Positions 16,520-25,207 of a stretch of 64,000 bases of DNA are shown here, one piece after another. Where the stretch lies: the NCBI GenBank assembly GCA_964600965.1, contig CAZRLO010000002.1:10868-74867 (forward strand), written 5' to 3'. Source of the stretch: UBA5972 sp964600965 (GTDB taxonomy: Bacteria; Pseudomonadota; Alphaproteobacteria; Rhodobacterales; Rhodobacteraceae). The notes beneath the pieces were generated by a model. That model ran no database searches, had not been told where the DNA came from, and saw only the letters and a program-made list of their open reading frames with translations. How positions within the stretch are numbered: the stretch's first letter is position 1; each line of letters begins with the position of its first letter. The translations under genes and the position numbers were made by a program.

Positions 16520-17524
16520 ATGACGGAAAATCTGACACTGAACGAAGTCGGCGCTCTGGCGCAGGCAGCGCTGGCGGGTGCGGGCGCAAATGCAACGAAC
16601 GCGGCCTCCGTGGCCCGTTCCACCGTCCGGGCCGAGCGCGACGGTATCCGCAGCCATGGCCTGATGTACGTGCCGATCTATGCCGGGCACGTCGCCTGCG
16701 GCAAAGTGGACGGCAACGCGGTGCCAAAGATTTCCAGACCCGCCGCCGGTTCGGTCCACGTCGATGCCGGATGCGGGTTTGCCCATCCGGCGATCGACGC
16801 GGGTTGGGATGCCTTTACCGATGCGGCCCGCACCAACGGGGTCGCGGCACTGAGCCTGCACAATTCCTATAATTGCGGGGTGCTGGGCCATCATGCCGAG
16901 CGGTTGGCCGAGGATGGCCTGCTGGGGCTGTGTTTCACGCACGCACCGGCGTCTATCGCACCGACGGGCGGACGGCAGCCGGTGATCGGCACCAACCCCT
17001 TTTCGCTGGCGGTGCCCGATGGCGAAGGCGGCGCGTTGCTGGTGATCGACCAATCCGCCAGCGCGATCGCAAAATCCGAGATCATGTTGCGCGCGCGGGA
17101 AGGCGAACCGATCGAGGCAGGCTGGGCCTTTGACAGCGAGGGCAATGTCACCACCGATGCAGCAGCCGCGCTGAAGGGATCGATGGCCCCGGCGGGTGGG
17201 CAAAAGGGATTTGGTGTCGGCTTGACGGTCGAGGTGCTGGCATCGTGTCTGGCCGGCGCGGTCCTCAGCCGCGATGCCAGCCCGTTTTCCGGCGACAAGG
17301 GCGGGCCGCCAAAAACCGGCCAGTGTTTCGTGGCCTTTGATCCGGCCGCCTTTGCCGGGGCGGCGTTTCTTGCACAGACACGGGCGTTGGCCGACGCCAT
17401 CACATCGCAGGAAGGGGCGCGTCTGCCGGGTGCCCGCCGCACGGGCAACCGCGCACGGATCGACCGCGACGGGGTTGTCGTGGATGCCTCCCTGCTGGCG
17501 CGTATCCGCGCGTTTTCCCGGTAG
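16520..17524 (+). CDS. Ldh/malate dehydrogenase (YlbC/DpkA type) family oxidoreductase
   Basis: 334 residues. The family's catalytic region DGIRSHGLMY (His46) is present. Other family segments are HNSYNCGVLGHHAERLAEDG, GTNPFSLAVPDGEG and GQKGFGVGLTVEVLAS. Members use NAD(P)H to reduce 2-oxo acids or cyclic imines such as delta1-pyrroline- or piperideine-2-carboxylate. Position after an aldehyde dehydrogenase favours a cyclic imino acid or 2-oxo acid step (inference). It is the last gene of the LysR-controlled operon, 19 bp after the DUF3726-like gene. Confidence 0.85.
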   Translation: MTENLTLNEVGALAQAALAGAGANATNAASVARSTVRAERDGIRSHGLMYVPIYAGHVACGKVDGNAVPKISRPAAGSVHVDAGCGFAHPAIDAGWDAFTDAARTNGVAALSLHNSYNCGVLGHHAERLAEDGLLGLCFTHAPASIAPTGGRQPVIGTNPFSLAVPDGEGGALLVIDQSASAIAKSEIMLRAREGEPIEAGWAFDSEGNVTTDAAAALKGSMAPAGGQKGFGVGLTVEVLASCLAGAVLSRDASPFSGDKGGPPKTGQCFVAFDPAAFAGAAFLAQTRALADAITSQEGARLPGARRTGNRARIDRDGVVVDASLLARIRAFSR

Positions 17525-18031
17525 CCAGATCGCAGAGAGATCGTCCGCTGCCGAGGGTCCCGCCGCCGGGAACCGCATGCCGCCGGGACTTGAAAATCCA
17601 CGCGGACGCGATGGGACGGATTTGGGTTTGAGAACCCGGTCTGCGGAATGCTTTTCCGCATCCCTGTCGCCAAATTTGCCGGAATTTTGGAATGAGGCCA
17701 GTGCCATAATGCCGACGGCCCGAATAACCGAACCCGATCGCGTGGCGGGTATCGGCCTTGTGTCCGGCACGCAAGACCAGCCGATTGCGCGGGATCAAGG
17801 GCGCAAGCCCGCCGCGCATCGCCGGGCCGCCCCCCGGCACGGCGATTTGCTGAGGAAGGCACTACCTATTTGGGCCGCGCAGGTTTTGCCGGAATAAAGT
17901 GGCCGTCACGGGCTACAGTTCACCGCACCACGGCCCGTCGATGCGTGGCTCTGTGTTTATCGGGGACAAGGCCCGCCTGCGCAGTCTTGTCAGGGCCGCT
18001 TGCCGACCGGAACCGATGTGGCGGTCCGCCC
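17525..18031. other. 507-bp convergent intergenic region
   Basis: It lies between the Ldh-type gene (+) and mrp (-). It holds two stem-loops that may end transcription: GGGTT/AACCC at 17624-17637 and TGCGGAA/TTCCGCA at 17642-17660, neither with a long T-run. Beyond them is one copy of a dispersed repeat (17705-17985). No credible gene. Confidence 0.6.
17705..17985 (-). repeat. Dispersed intergenic repeat, copy A (with ~105-bp internal insertion)
   Basis: Read on the minus strand, it matches 21976-22146 on the plus strand. Shared blocks include CGCATCGACGGGCCG and, after an insertion of about 105 bp present only here, CCCTTGATCCCGCGCAATCG and TATTCGGGCC. Both copies lie between convergent genes. 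A 35-codon frame beginning MRGGLAPLIPRNR is kept in both, though this copy has no stop at the same place. Confidence 0.75.
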
Positions 18032-19102
18032 TCAGGCGTTCCCGGCGGCAATCATGTCGGACGCCATCGTGGCATAACACCCGGCCAGGTCGCTGTCGCG
18101 CAATGCGACCGGCGCACCATCGTCCGCGGCGCGCCGTATCTCGATGTCCAGGGGAATTTCGCCAAGAAACGGAATTCCCAGCCGCTCGGCCTCGGCCCGT
18201 GCGCCTCCGTGACCGAACAAGTGGTCCGCGTGCCCGCAATTCGGGCAGATATAGGCCGACATGTTCTCGATCATACCCAGCACCGGGGTGTTGGTCTTGG
18301 CGAACATGTTCAGCGCTTTGCGGGCATCCAACAGCGCGATGTCCTGGGGCGTCGATACGACGATGGCACCGGTGACCTTGGCCTTTTGCGCCAGCGTCAA
18401 CTGCACATCGCCCGTGCCCGGTGGCAGATCGATCAACAGGATATCCAGATCACCCCACCGCACCTGACCCAGCAATTGCTGCAACGCCCCCATCAGCATC
18501 GGCCCGCGCCAGATCACGGCCTCGTCCTCTTTCAGCATCAGCCCCATCGACATGAAGGTTACCCCGTGGGAAACCAGCGGCAGGATTTCCTTGCCGTCGG
18601 GTGACGCGGGGCGGTCCGCCAACCCCATCATCCGGTGCTGCGAGGGGCCATAGATGTCCGCGTCCAGCAATCCGACCCGCCGACCCTGCCGCGCCAATGC
18701 GACTGCAAGATTGCTGGTGACCGTCGATTTCCCGACGCCACCCTTTCCCGAGGCAATGGCGACGATCCGCTCGACGCCCGGAATGGCCATGGGTGCGGCC
18801 TGCGGTGTGGCGTGACGTCCGATCTTGAGGTCGGGGGGAGCCGGTTTCTTTTCGGGGGCAGAATGCGCGGTCAACACCACCGAGACATTCCTGACCCCTT
18901 CAAGACCGGCAACCGCCGCCTCGGCGGCATCGCGCACCGGCGCCATCGCCGCGCCCTGGTCAGGGGCGATTTCCAGCACGAACCGCACGTTCGCGTCGTT
19001 GATTTCAAGCGCCCGGACCAGATCGGCCGAGACGACATCGCCACCGCCGGGCAAGAGCACCTGCCCGAGTGCGGCCAGAATTTCCGCGTTTGTCACAGTC
19101 AT
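18032..19102 (-). CDS. mrp: Mrp/ApbC/NBP35-type P-loop ATPase, Fe-S cluster carrier
   Basis: 356 residues. An N-terminal MIP18/DUF59-like domain (about 1-80) precedes a deviant Walker A, ASGKGGVGKSTVTSNLA, near residue 118. The C-terminal half carries the CPNC cysteine pair (YICPNCGHADH) that holds the bridging cluster in dimers. Such proteins carry Fe-S clusters to target apoproteins in the cytoplasm. It is divergent from tupBCA, whose metal feeds tungsten/molybdenum enzymes that are often Fe-S proteins; a functional link is inference. Confidence 0.9.
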   Translation of the reverse strand: MTVTNAEILAALGQVLLPGGGDVVSADLVRALEINDANVRFVLEIAPDQGAAMAPVRDAAEAAVAGLEGVRNVSVVLTAHSAPEKKPAPPDLKIGRHATPQAAPMAIPGVERIVAIASGKGGVGKSTVTSNLAVALARQGRRVGLLDADIYGPSQHRMMGLADRPASPDGKEILPLVSHGVTFMSMGLMLKEDEAVIWRGPMLMGALQQLLGQVRWGDLDILLIDLPPGTGDVQLTLAQKAKVTGAIVVSTPQDIALLDARKALNMFAKTNTPVLGMIENMSAYICPNCGHADHLFGHGGARAEAERLGIPFLGEIPLDIEIRRAADDGAPVALRDSDLAGCYATMASDMIAAGNA

Positions 19103-19133
19103 GTCACCGCACCCCTTACTTGCGCAATTGCCC

Positions 19134-19164
19134 TTGACAGGGCTGCGTCTTTACATTGTGTAAA
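19134..19164 (+). promoter_or_regulatory. Putative tup promoter and operator
   Basis: A consensus -35 box TTGACA (19134-19139) is followed by a perfect inverted repeat TTTACA-TTG-TGTAAA (19150-19164), 44 bp before tupB. The right arm covers the expected -10 region (TGTAAA, spacer 19), so a bound repressor would block polymerase. The regulator is not identified. Confidence 0.45.
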
Positions 19165-19208
19165 TCGCGACCAAGAACAAGGGCAAGCCGTCCTGATACG
19201 GGGATTTC

Positions 19209-19907
19209 ATGGAAACGCTGACCGAGGCCTGGCTGTTGATGGCAGGGCGTGACCCGGCGCTGTTGCAAATCGTGGGTCTTTCGCTTTTCGTAAGCCTGAC
19301 CGCCAGCGTTCTGGCGGCGTTGATTGCGATTCCGGCCGGTGCGGCGCTGGCGATCTGGTCGTTTCCTTTCCGGGGGCTGGTGGTGGTGGTGTCGACCTCG
19401 CTGCTGGCGTTGCCGCCGGTGGTGGTGGGCCTGTTGGTCTATCTGATGCTCAGCCGCGCGGGCCCGCTGGGGCAATTCGGCATCCTGTTCACCCCTGCGG
19501 CCATGGTCGTTGCGCAGACCATCCTGATCACGCCGATCATTCTGGCGTTGACGCGCGAGGCGGTGCTGCCGCTCAGGCGAGATTACGATGCGCTGCTGCT
19601 GTCGGTCGATGCCGGGCCGTGGCTGAAGCTGACGACGCTGATCTGGGACGCGCGTTTCGGAGTCGTGACGGCGCTGCTTGCGGGAATCGGGCGGGCGCTG
19701 GCCGAGGTGGGGGCAGTGCTGATCGTGGGCGGCAACATCAACGGGGTCACCCGCGTGATGACCACCACGATTGCGCTGGAAACCTCCAAGGGCAATCTGG
19801 AACTGGCGCTGGCGCTGGGGGTAATTCTGCTGCTGATCGCGCTTGCGATCAACAGCGCCATTCACTTCATCGCCCGCTTTGGCCGCCGCTACGAGTTGAC
19901 GCGATGA
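19209..19907 (+). CDS. tupB: Tungstate ABC transporter, permease TupB
   Basis: 232 residues with about 5-6 membrane segments and the cytoplasmic loop typical of TupB/ModB permeases (AEVGAVLIVGGNINGVTRVMTT near residue 160). It works with TupC (ATPase) and TupA (binding protein) in tungstate uptake. It overlaps tupC by ATGA. Molybdate as alternative substrate cannot be excluded, but the TupA sequence favours tungstate. Confidence 0.85.
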   Translation: METLTEAWLLMAGRDPALLQIVGLSLFVSLTASVLAALIAIPAGAALAIWSFPFRGLVVVVSTSLLALPPVVVGLLVYLMLSRAGPLGQFGILFTPAAMVVAQTILITPIILALTREAVLPLRRDYDALLLSVDAGPWLKLTTLIWDARFGVVTALLAGIGRALAEVGAVLIVGGNINGVTRVMTTTIALETSKGNLELALALGVILLLIALAINSAIHFIARFGRRYELTR

Positions 19908-20611
19908 GCGCGCCGGTCATCGCGTTTGAAAATGTGATGCTGGCGGTTGGCGGGCAGACGCTGTTCGGCCCGGTCAGCGCGGTTGTGCAGAGCCCCGGCA
20001 TTACCGTGATCATGGGGCCGAACGGGGCCGGGAAAAGCCTGTTTCTTGGCGCGGCGCACGGATTGCTGCCCCAAATGCGCGGGGGCGTTCACTGGGACGG
20101 GGTCGCGGCGTCGCAATCGCGGGCGAAACGTGGTTTCGTATTCCAGACGACGCCGGTCATGCGTCGCTCGGTTGCGGGAAACATTGCCTTTCCGCTGTTC
20201 GCGCAGAACCTGCCGCGTGCCGAGCGCGCGCGTTTGCTGGACCGGGCCCTGCGGGCCGCGCGCCTGCATGGGGACGCGGGCAAACCGGCGGCGGCCCTGT
20301 CGGGCGGCGAACGCAAACGTCTGGCGCTGGCGCGTGCGACCGTTACAGAGCCGCGCGCGGTGTTGCTGGACGAACCCGCCGCCAATCTGGACCCGGCTTC
20401 GACGCTGGAACTGGAACAGAGCCTGCGCCGGATCTCAGACGAAGGCACCAAGGTTCTTTTGTCCACGCATGATGTGGCCCAGGCCCGGCGGCTGGCGGAT
20501 GATGTTCTGTTTTTCGACCACGGGCAACTGGTCGAACAGGCCGATGCCGATACTTTTTTTGAACACCCCGCCACCCCGGCCGCCGAACGCTATCTGAGGG
20601 GTGAACTGTGA
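19904..20611 (+). CDS. tupC: Tungstate ABC transporter, ATP-binding protein TupC
   Basis: 235 residues from the ATG at 19904. Walker A is GPNGAGKS (about residue 35), the signature LSGGERKRLALARA, and Walker B AVLLDEPAANLDP, all intact. There is no C-terminal Mop domain as found in ModC, which fits TupC. Translation is coupled to tupB (ATGA) and tupA (GTGA). Confidence 0.88.
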   Translation: MSAPVIAFENVMLAVGGQTLFGPVSAVVQSPGITVIMGPNGAGKSLFLGAAHGLLPQMRGGVHWDGVAASQSRAKRGFVFQTTPVMRRSVAGNIAFPLFAQNLPRAERARLLDRALRAARLHGDAGKPAAALSGGERKRLALARATVTEPRAVLLDEPAANLDPASTLELEQSLRRISDEGTKVLLSTHDVAQARRLADDVLFFDHGQLVEQADADTFFEHPATPAAERYLRGEL

Positions 20612-21453
20612 AACACCTGTTGCTGCTGGCGATACTACTGTTCCCGGGCGGCGGCGAAGCGGCGGACCGATACATCATTCTGGCCTCGACCACGTCAACG
20701 CAGAATTCCGGCCTGCTGGACGCGATATTGCCCGTTTTCACCCGGCGTTCCGGCATTGGGGTCCGGGTCGTCGCGGTCGGTACCGGTCAGGCCTTGCGCA
20801 TCGCCCGAAATGGCGATGCCGACGCCCTGCTGGTGCATCACCGCCCCAGCGAGGACGCGTTTGTCGCCGAAGGTCACGGGATCGAGCGCCGCGATGTCAT
20901 GTATAACGATTTCATTCTGATCGGGCCCGCCGATGATCCGGCGGGACTGGCGCAGACAGCGACCGCAACACAGGCAATGGCGGCGATTGCGGCGTCGGGC
21001 CAGCTTTTTGCCTCGCGCGGCGACGACAGCGGCACCCACAAGAAGGAACGCGAATTGTGGGCGGCGGCGGGCATAGATCCGGCTGGCGACTGGTATCTGG
21101 AAACCGGTTCCGGCATGGGCGCGACGCTCAATCTGGCGCGCGACAAGGATGCCTATGTTCTGACGGACCGGGGTACCTGGATCACGTTCGGCAACAAGGG
21201 CGGGCTCAGGCGGCTATTTTCGGGCGATCCGGAGTTGTTCAACCCCTACGGTATCATTCTGGTGAATCCCGCGCGGCATCCGCATGCCAAAGTGGCGCTT
21301 GCACGGGAGTTCTCCGACTGGCTGGTGTCCGCGGCCGGGCAGCAGGCAATTTCCGACTTTCGCACCGGCGGATTTCAGGCGTTTTGCCCCAATGCAGCCG
21401 ATATCGCACCCGAAATTCAGAATCGCGCCGCCTGCCCGGTCGAGACCGACTGA
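20608..21453 (+). CDS. tupA: Tungstate-binding periplasmic protein TupA
   Basis: 281 residues, GTG start overlapping the tupC stop. A signal peptide covers about residues 1-18 (KHLLLLAILLFPGGGEA). The mature start ILASTTSTQNSGLLD carries the TTTSTQ-like oxyanion site of TupA/WtpA proteins, and DDSGTHKKERELW and GMGATL are also family motifs. It captures tungstate in the periplasm for TupBC. A stem-loop follows the gene at 21464-21484. Confidence 0.9.
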   Translation: MKHLLLLAILLFPGGGEAADRYIILASTTSTQNSGLLDAILPVFTRRSGIGVRVVAVGTGQALRIARNGDADALLVHHRPSEDAFVAEGHGIERRDVMYNDFILIGPADDPAGLAQTATATQAMAAIAASGQLFASRGDDSGTHKKERELWAAAGIDPAGDWYLETGSGMGATLNLARDKDAYVLTDRGTWITFGNKGGLRRLFSGDPELFNPYGIILVNPARHPHAKVALAREFSDWLVSAAGQQAISDFRTGGFQAFCPNAADIAPEIQNRAACPVETD

Positions 21454-21463
21454 CCACCACCAT

Positions 21464-21484
21464 GCCATGCGCTGAACGCATGGC
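21464..21484 (+). terminator. Stem-loop after tupA
   Basis: Perfect 8-bp stem GCCATGCG / CGCATGGC with loop CTGAA, 10 bp after the tupA stop. There is no T-run, so it may protect the 3' end rather than terminate by itself. Confidence 0.4.
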
Positions 21485-21571
21485 GGCAATACCCAAATCC
21501 CGGATTGTCGCGGGCGGCAATCGGTATAGCTATGCGCCAACAGCAAAACACGAAGTCAAGGATGCCCGACG

Positions 21572-21793
21572 ATGGCCTATATCGCGATCAGACCCACCCC
21601 ATTTCCCAACCTGACCGGTGGGTTCCGCCACACGGTCGCATCGCTTTGGCTGGCCCGGAAACGCCGGTCCATCTTCCTGCACACCCGCAACGAGCTTAGG
21701 GCCCAGTCGAACCGCTGTCTTGCGGATCTGGGGATCTCGCGCTCGGAAATCGACCGGGTCGCGCGCGAATCTGCAAGGCAAGCGACGCGCTGA
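21572..21793 (+). CDS. DUF1127 small protein
   Basis: 73 residues. The C-terminal half NELRAQSNRCLADLGISRSEIDRVARES is the DUF1127 (YjiS-like) arginine-rich motif. Some small members in alphaproteobacteria bind RNA and influence phosphate and sRNA metabolism; this is family knowledge, not shown here. It has its own upstream AAGGA site and a strong terminator downstream, so it is a single-gene unit. Confidence 0.85.
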   Translation: MAYIAIRPTPFPNLTGGFRHTVASLWLARKRRSIFLHTRNELRAQSNRCLADLGISRSEIDRVARESARQATR

Positions 21794-21842
21794 CCGACTC
21801 CTTATCGCCGGAAACCTACCCAATTTGCGGTTTTCGCGAACT

Positions 21843-21881
21843 AAAACGGCGATGCGAACCTCCCCGCACCGCCGTTTTTTT
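21843..21881 (+). terminator. Rho-independent terminator after the DUF1127 gene
   Basis: Stem ACGGCG-A-TGCG pairs with CGCA-C-CGCCGT (one A/C mismatch) around an 8-nt loop, followed by a run of seven T. Located 50 bp after the stop codon. Confidence 0.85.
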
Positions 21882-21975
21882 GAGGGTCGCGGCGGCGCTG
21901 GCGGATCGAACGCGACATTCGATATCAACCGACCCAAAGACCGACCTTTCCCGACCGAACAGGTCGGGCTTCCCG

Positions 21976-22146
21976 GCGGACCTCATCCCGGACAGCCACA
22001 GAGCCGCGCATCGACGGGCCGCGGTGCGAACCGGTGATGCGTGGCGGGCTGGCACCCTTGATCCCGCGCAATCGGATGGTCTTGAACGCCGGATTCAAGG
22101 CCGAAACAAGCCACGTGACGTGGTTCGGGTATTCGGGCCTGTGATA
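21976..22146 (+). repeat. Dispersed intergenic repeat, copy B
   Basis: Plus-strand counterpart of 17705-17985 without the ~105-bp insertion. It has a 35-codon frame (MRGGLAPLIPRNRMVLNAG...) ending in TGA at about 22143. Several differences from copy A in this frame are synonymous, but many are not, so coding is doubtful. Confidence 0.75.
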
Positions 22147-22254
22147 TGATTGCCCCCGGCAAACGCCACAGATTTCACCCAAACAACTGGAATATCGTGA
22201 TCATTTGATCCATGAGGTAAAATTCCGGTCGATCGAACCACGGGAATCGAACCC

Positions 22255-24612
22255 CTAGAAAGGCACCGCGTCCGCTGGCGTCACGAAACTGGCCACGACC
22301 TTTTTCACGCCAGCCTTTTCAAAGGCGATCGACAGTTTTTCGCCCTCGATTTCGGTGATCGCGCCATAGCCGAATTTCTGGTGAAACACCCGGTCGCCAA
22401 GACCAAAGCCCGATACCGCTGCAAGGTCGATCACCACGCCACCGCCTTCGTGCGGTTGCGACAGGCCGCGCTGGCGGCTGCGGGCGGTCATGCGCCTCCA
22501 GCCCGGGGAATTATAAACGTCCGCGCGCTCGGCCCGAACGTGAAGGTCCGAGCCGCCGGTCATGCCGCTGGCCGCCGCGCCGAAACCGCCGCCGTAGAGG
22601 CCCGGCGGGGTCAGGACTTCGACGTGATCGGCCGGTAATTCGTCGATGAATCGCGACGGCAGTGCCGATTGCCACTGGCCATATACCCGACGGTTGGCGG
22701 CGAATGAGACGGTGCAGATTTGCTCGGCGCGGGTGATGCCGACATAGGCGAGGCGGCGTTCTTCCTCCAGTCCCTTCAGCCCGGTTTCGTCCATGCTGCG
22801 CTGGGACGGGAACAGCCCGTCCTCCCATCCGGGCAAGAAAATGACCGGATATTCCAGACCCTTGGCGGCATGCAGTGTCATGACCGATACCTTTTCGGTC
22901 GCATCCTCCGCCTCGTTATCCATGATCAGACTGACATGTTCCAGAAACCCTTGCAGGTTTTCAAACCCCTCCAGCGCCTTGACCAGTTCCTTGAGATTCT
23001 CCAGACGCCCCGGTGCTTCGGGCGTCTTGTCGGCCTTCCAGTGATCCGTATAGCCGCTTTCCTCCAGAATGATTTCGGCCAGTTCGATGTGATTGGTGCC
23101 GTTGCGCATTGTCGCGGACCAACGGTGCAGGTTTTCTGCAAACAGAAGCGCGGCCTTGCGATATCGCGCGCCCAGCGCCCCCTCGGCCAGCGCGATCCGC
23201 AGCCCGTCGAGCAGCCCGACCCCGTTTTGCCGCGCGGCCACCGAGATCTGCTGGACGGCCTTGTCGCCCAGCCCGCGTTTGGGGGTGTTGATGATCCGCT
23301 CGAACGCCAGATCGTCGTCGGGGCTGACCACCAGCCGAAAATAGGCCATGGCGTCGCGAATTTCGAGCCGCTCGTAAAAGCGCGGCCCCCCGATCACCCG
23401 GTAGGGCAGGCCGATGGTCAGGAACCGGTCCTCGAACGCGCGCATCTGGTGGCTGGCGCGGACGAGGATGGCCATGGATTCCAGCGATTTCGGTGCAAGG
23501 CCGCGCGTTCCCTGCTGCATCGCCTCGATTTCCTCGCCGATCCAGCGCGCCTCTTCCTCGCCGTCCCAATGGCCGATCAGGCGCAGCTTTTCGCCCTCGT
23601 TCGCTGCCGTCCACAACGTTTTGCCCAGCCGGTCCTCGTTGGCGGCAATCACGCCCGAGGCGGCGGCCAGTATATGCCCGGTCGAGCGATAGTTCTGCTC
23701 CAGGCGCACCACTTCCGCGCCCGGAAAATCCGCCTCGAACCGCAGGATGTTTCCCACCTCGGCCCCGCGCCAGCCATAGATCGACTGGTCGTCGTCACCC
23801 ACGCAGCAAATATTGTGGTGTTCGGCCGCCAAAAGCCGCAGCCACAGATACTGTGCGACGTTGGTGTCCTGATATTCGTCGACCAAAATGTACCGGAACC
23901 AACGCTGGTATTGCGCCAGAACGTCCGCGTGGTTGCGAAAAATCTCGACCACGAGCAGCAGCAGATCGCCGAAATCGACCGCATTCAGGGTTTTCAGGCG
24001 CTCCTGATATTGCGCATAAATCTCGACGCCGCGATTGTCGTAGGCGGCGGCGTCCGCGACCGGTACCTGTTCCGGCGTCAGCGCCCGGTTTTTCCAGTTG
24101 TCGATCAGATGCGCCAGCAGGCGTGCAGGCCAGCGCTTGTCGTCGATATTCGCGGCAACGATCAGTTGTTTCAAAAGGCGGATCTGGTCGTCGGTATCGA
24201 GGATGGTGAAGTTCAACTTCAGCCCGGCAAGTTCCGCATGGCGGCGCAGTATCTTGGCGCAGAGCGCATGGAACGTGCCAAGCCACGGCATCCCCTCGAC
24301 GGTCTCGCCCAGCAGGCTGCCCACCCGTTTTTTCATCTCGCGCGCGGCCTTGTTGGTGAAGGTCACCGCCAGAATTTCGTTCGGCCGGGCGCGGCCGGTA
24401 TTCAGCAGATGCGCGATCCGGGTCGTCAGCGCCTTGGTCTTGCCGGTTCCGGCACCGGCCAGCATCAGGACCGGCCCGTCCAGCGCCTGAACCGCGGCGC
24501 GCTGGGCCGGATTCAGATCGGCCAGATACGGGGCGGGACGGGCGGCCAGCGCCTGCGCGGACAGGCTTGGCGTTGGCGGCGCGTCTGTGGGCATGTCGGG
24601 ATCCTTGGTCAT
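22255..24612 (-). CDS. uvrD: UvrD/PcrA-type DNA helicase II
   Basis: 785 residues, full length. Superfamily 1A motifs: Walker A GAGTGKTKALTTRIAHLL near residue 58, VDEYQDTN (motif II), DDDQSIYGWRGA (motif III), and TLHAAKGLEYPVIFLPGWEDGLFP (motif V region). The C-terminal Tudor-like segment (GDRVFHQKFGYGAITEIEG) mediates RNA polymerase contact in PcrA/UvrD. It unwinds 3'-5' in nucleotide excision and mismatch repair and in transcription-coupled repair. Monocistronic, convergent with the DUF1127 unit. Confidence 0.93.
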   Translation of the reverse strand: MTKDPDMPTDAPPTPSLSAQALAARPAPYLADLNPAQRAAVQALDGPVLMLAGAGTGKTKALTTRIAHLLNTGRARPNEILAVTFTNKAAREMKKRVGSLLGETVEGMPWLGTFHALCAKILRRHAELAGLKLNFTILDTDDQIRLLKQLIVAANIDDKRWPARLLAHLIDNWKNRALTPEQVPVADAAAYDNRGVEIYAQYQERLKTLNAVDFGDLLLLVVEIFRNHADVLAQYQRWFRYILVDEYQDTNVAQYLWLRLLAAEHHNICCVGDDDQSIYGWRGAEVGNILRFEADFPGAEVVRLEQNYRSTGHILAAASGVIAANEDRLGKTLWTAANEGEKLRLIGHWDGEEEARWIGEEIEAMQQGTRGLAPKSLESMAILVRASHQMRAFEDRFLTIGLPYRVIGGPRFYERLEIRDAMAYFRLVVSPDDDLAFERIINTPKRGLGDKAVQQISVAARQNGVGLLDGLRIALAEGALGARYRKAALLFAENLHRWSATMRNGTNHIELAEIILEESGYTDHWKADKTPEAPGRLENLKELVKALEGFENLQGFLEHVSLIMDNEAEDATEKVSVMTLHAAKGLEYPVIFLPGWEDGLFPSQRSMDETGLKGLEEERRLAYVGITRAEQICTVSFAANRRVYGQWQSALPSRFIDELPADHVEVLTPPGLYGGGFGAAASGMTGGSDLHVRAERADVYNSPGWRRMTARSRQRGLSQPHEGGGVVIDLAAVSGFGLGDRVFHQKFGYGAITEIEGEKLSIAFEKAGVKKVVASFVTPADAVPF

Positions 24613-25207
24613 GGCGGCAACTTAACCAGCGGCCCCGGCGAAAGGAAGCCATGTTCGCAAATTGTTCCCGCCGGAAAAATTCGCTCGCGAATCACCAAAC
24701 TAGCGATGCCTGGCACGCATCCGGGGATGTTCGCTGTATGTTCGCCACAGATTGAGCAAGTCGTGGGAATTGATGGGATTTTGCGTCGCCCGATCAAAAA
24801 CCGCAATATCTAGTGCGAATATTGGCAATGTCTACAATTTGGGGTTAATGTGGCGGCTTTCACTGGATTGTTTCCACGCGGAATTTCGAGTGTCTGGCGG
24901 AAAAATCCAAGGTATCCCATTCAAAACCCTTGTTTTCCATAAAATCCCATAGTACCCCTGATGCCACGATGAAAGTCGGGAAGTTAAAGGGCAGCAAGAC
25001 CCCGAAATCCCAAGTCAGGTTTCGTACAGGCACCCGCTTTTCATCCAACAAGATCCGGCGCGTATGCGAGCAGACACCCCCCCAGGTGGCAACGCAGCCG
25101 GACCGGTCCGAAGACGGGACGAGATCGGCGGATCAAGCAGTGGCAGCAGCTTGATCCGCCGTATCCCGTTTTAGGGCCAGGCAATGATCAAGGAGCCATG
25201 ACGGACA
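24613..25207. other. 595-bp region upstream of mraZ
   Basis: Divergent intergenic region between uvrD and mraZ, lower in GC than its surroundings (24790-24990). Apart from the paired TGGGA boxes at 24764-24778 I see no gene and no confident promoter. Confidence 0.6.
24764..24778 (+). promoter_or_regulatory. Pair of MraZ-type boxes (TGGGN spaced 10 bp)
   Basis: TGGGA at 24764-24768 and 24774-24778, exactly 10 bp apart. This matches the TGGGN-N5-TGGGN pattern bound by MraZ in E. coli. It lies about 430 bp upstream of mraZ, which is unusually far, and there are only two boxes rather than three. Confidence 0.4.

Larger units (their letters stand above)
21794..22254. other. 461-bp convergent intergenic region
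   Basis: Between the DUF1127 gene (+) and uvrD (-). It holds the terminator at 21843-21881 and the second copy of the dispersed repeat (21976-22146). The remaining sequence shows nothing recognisable. Confidence 0.6.

Noticed and set aside
22241..22255. tRNA T-arm-like sequence (minus strand GGGGTTCGATTCCCG)
   Set aside because: No acceptor, D- or anticodon arm surrounds it, and its 5' side is the end of uvrD. Probably chance or a remnant.
24833..24838. TACAAT as -10 box of the mraZ promoter
   Set aside because: No acceptable -35 box lies 16-18 bp upstream, so it was not called.
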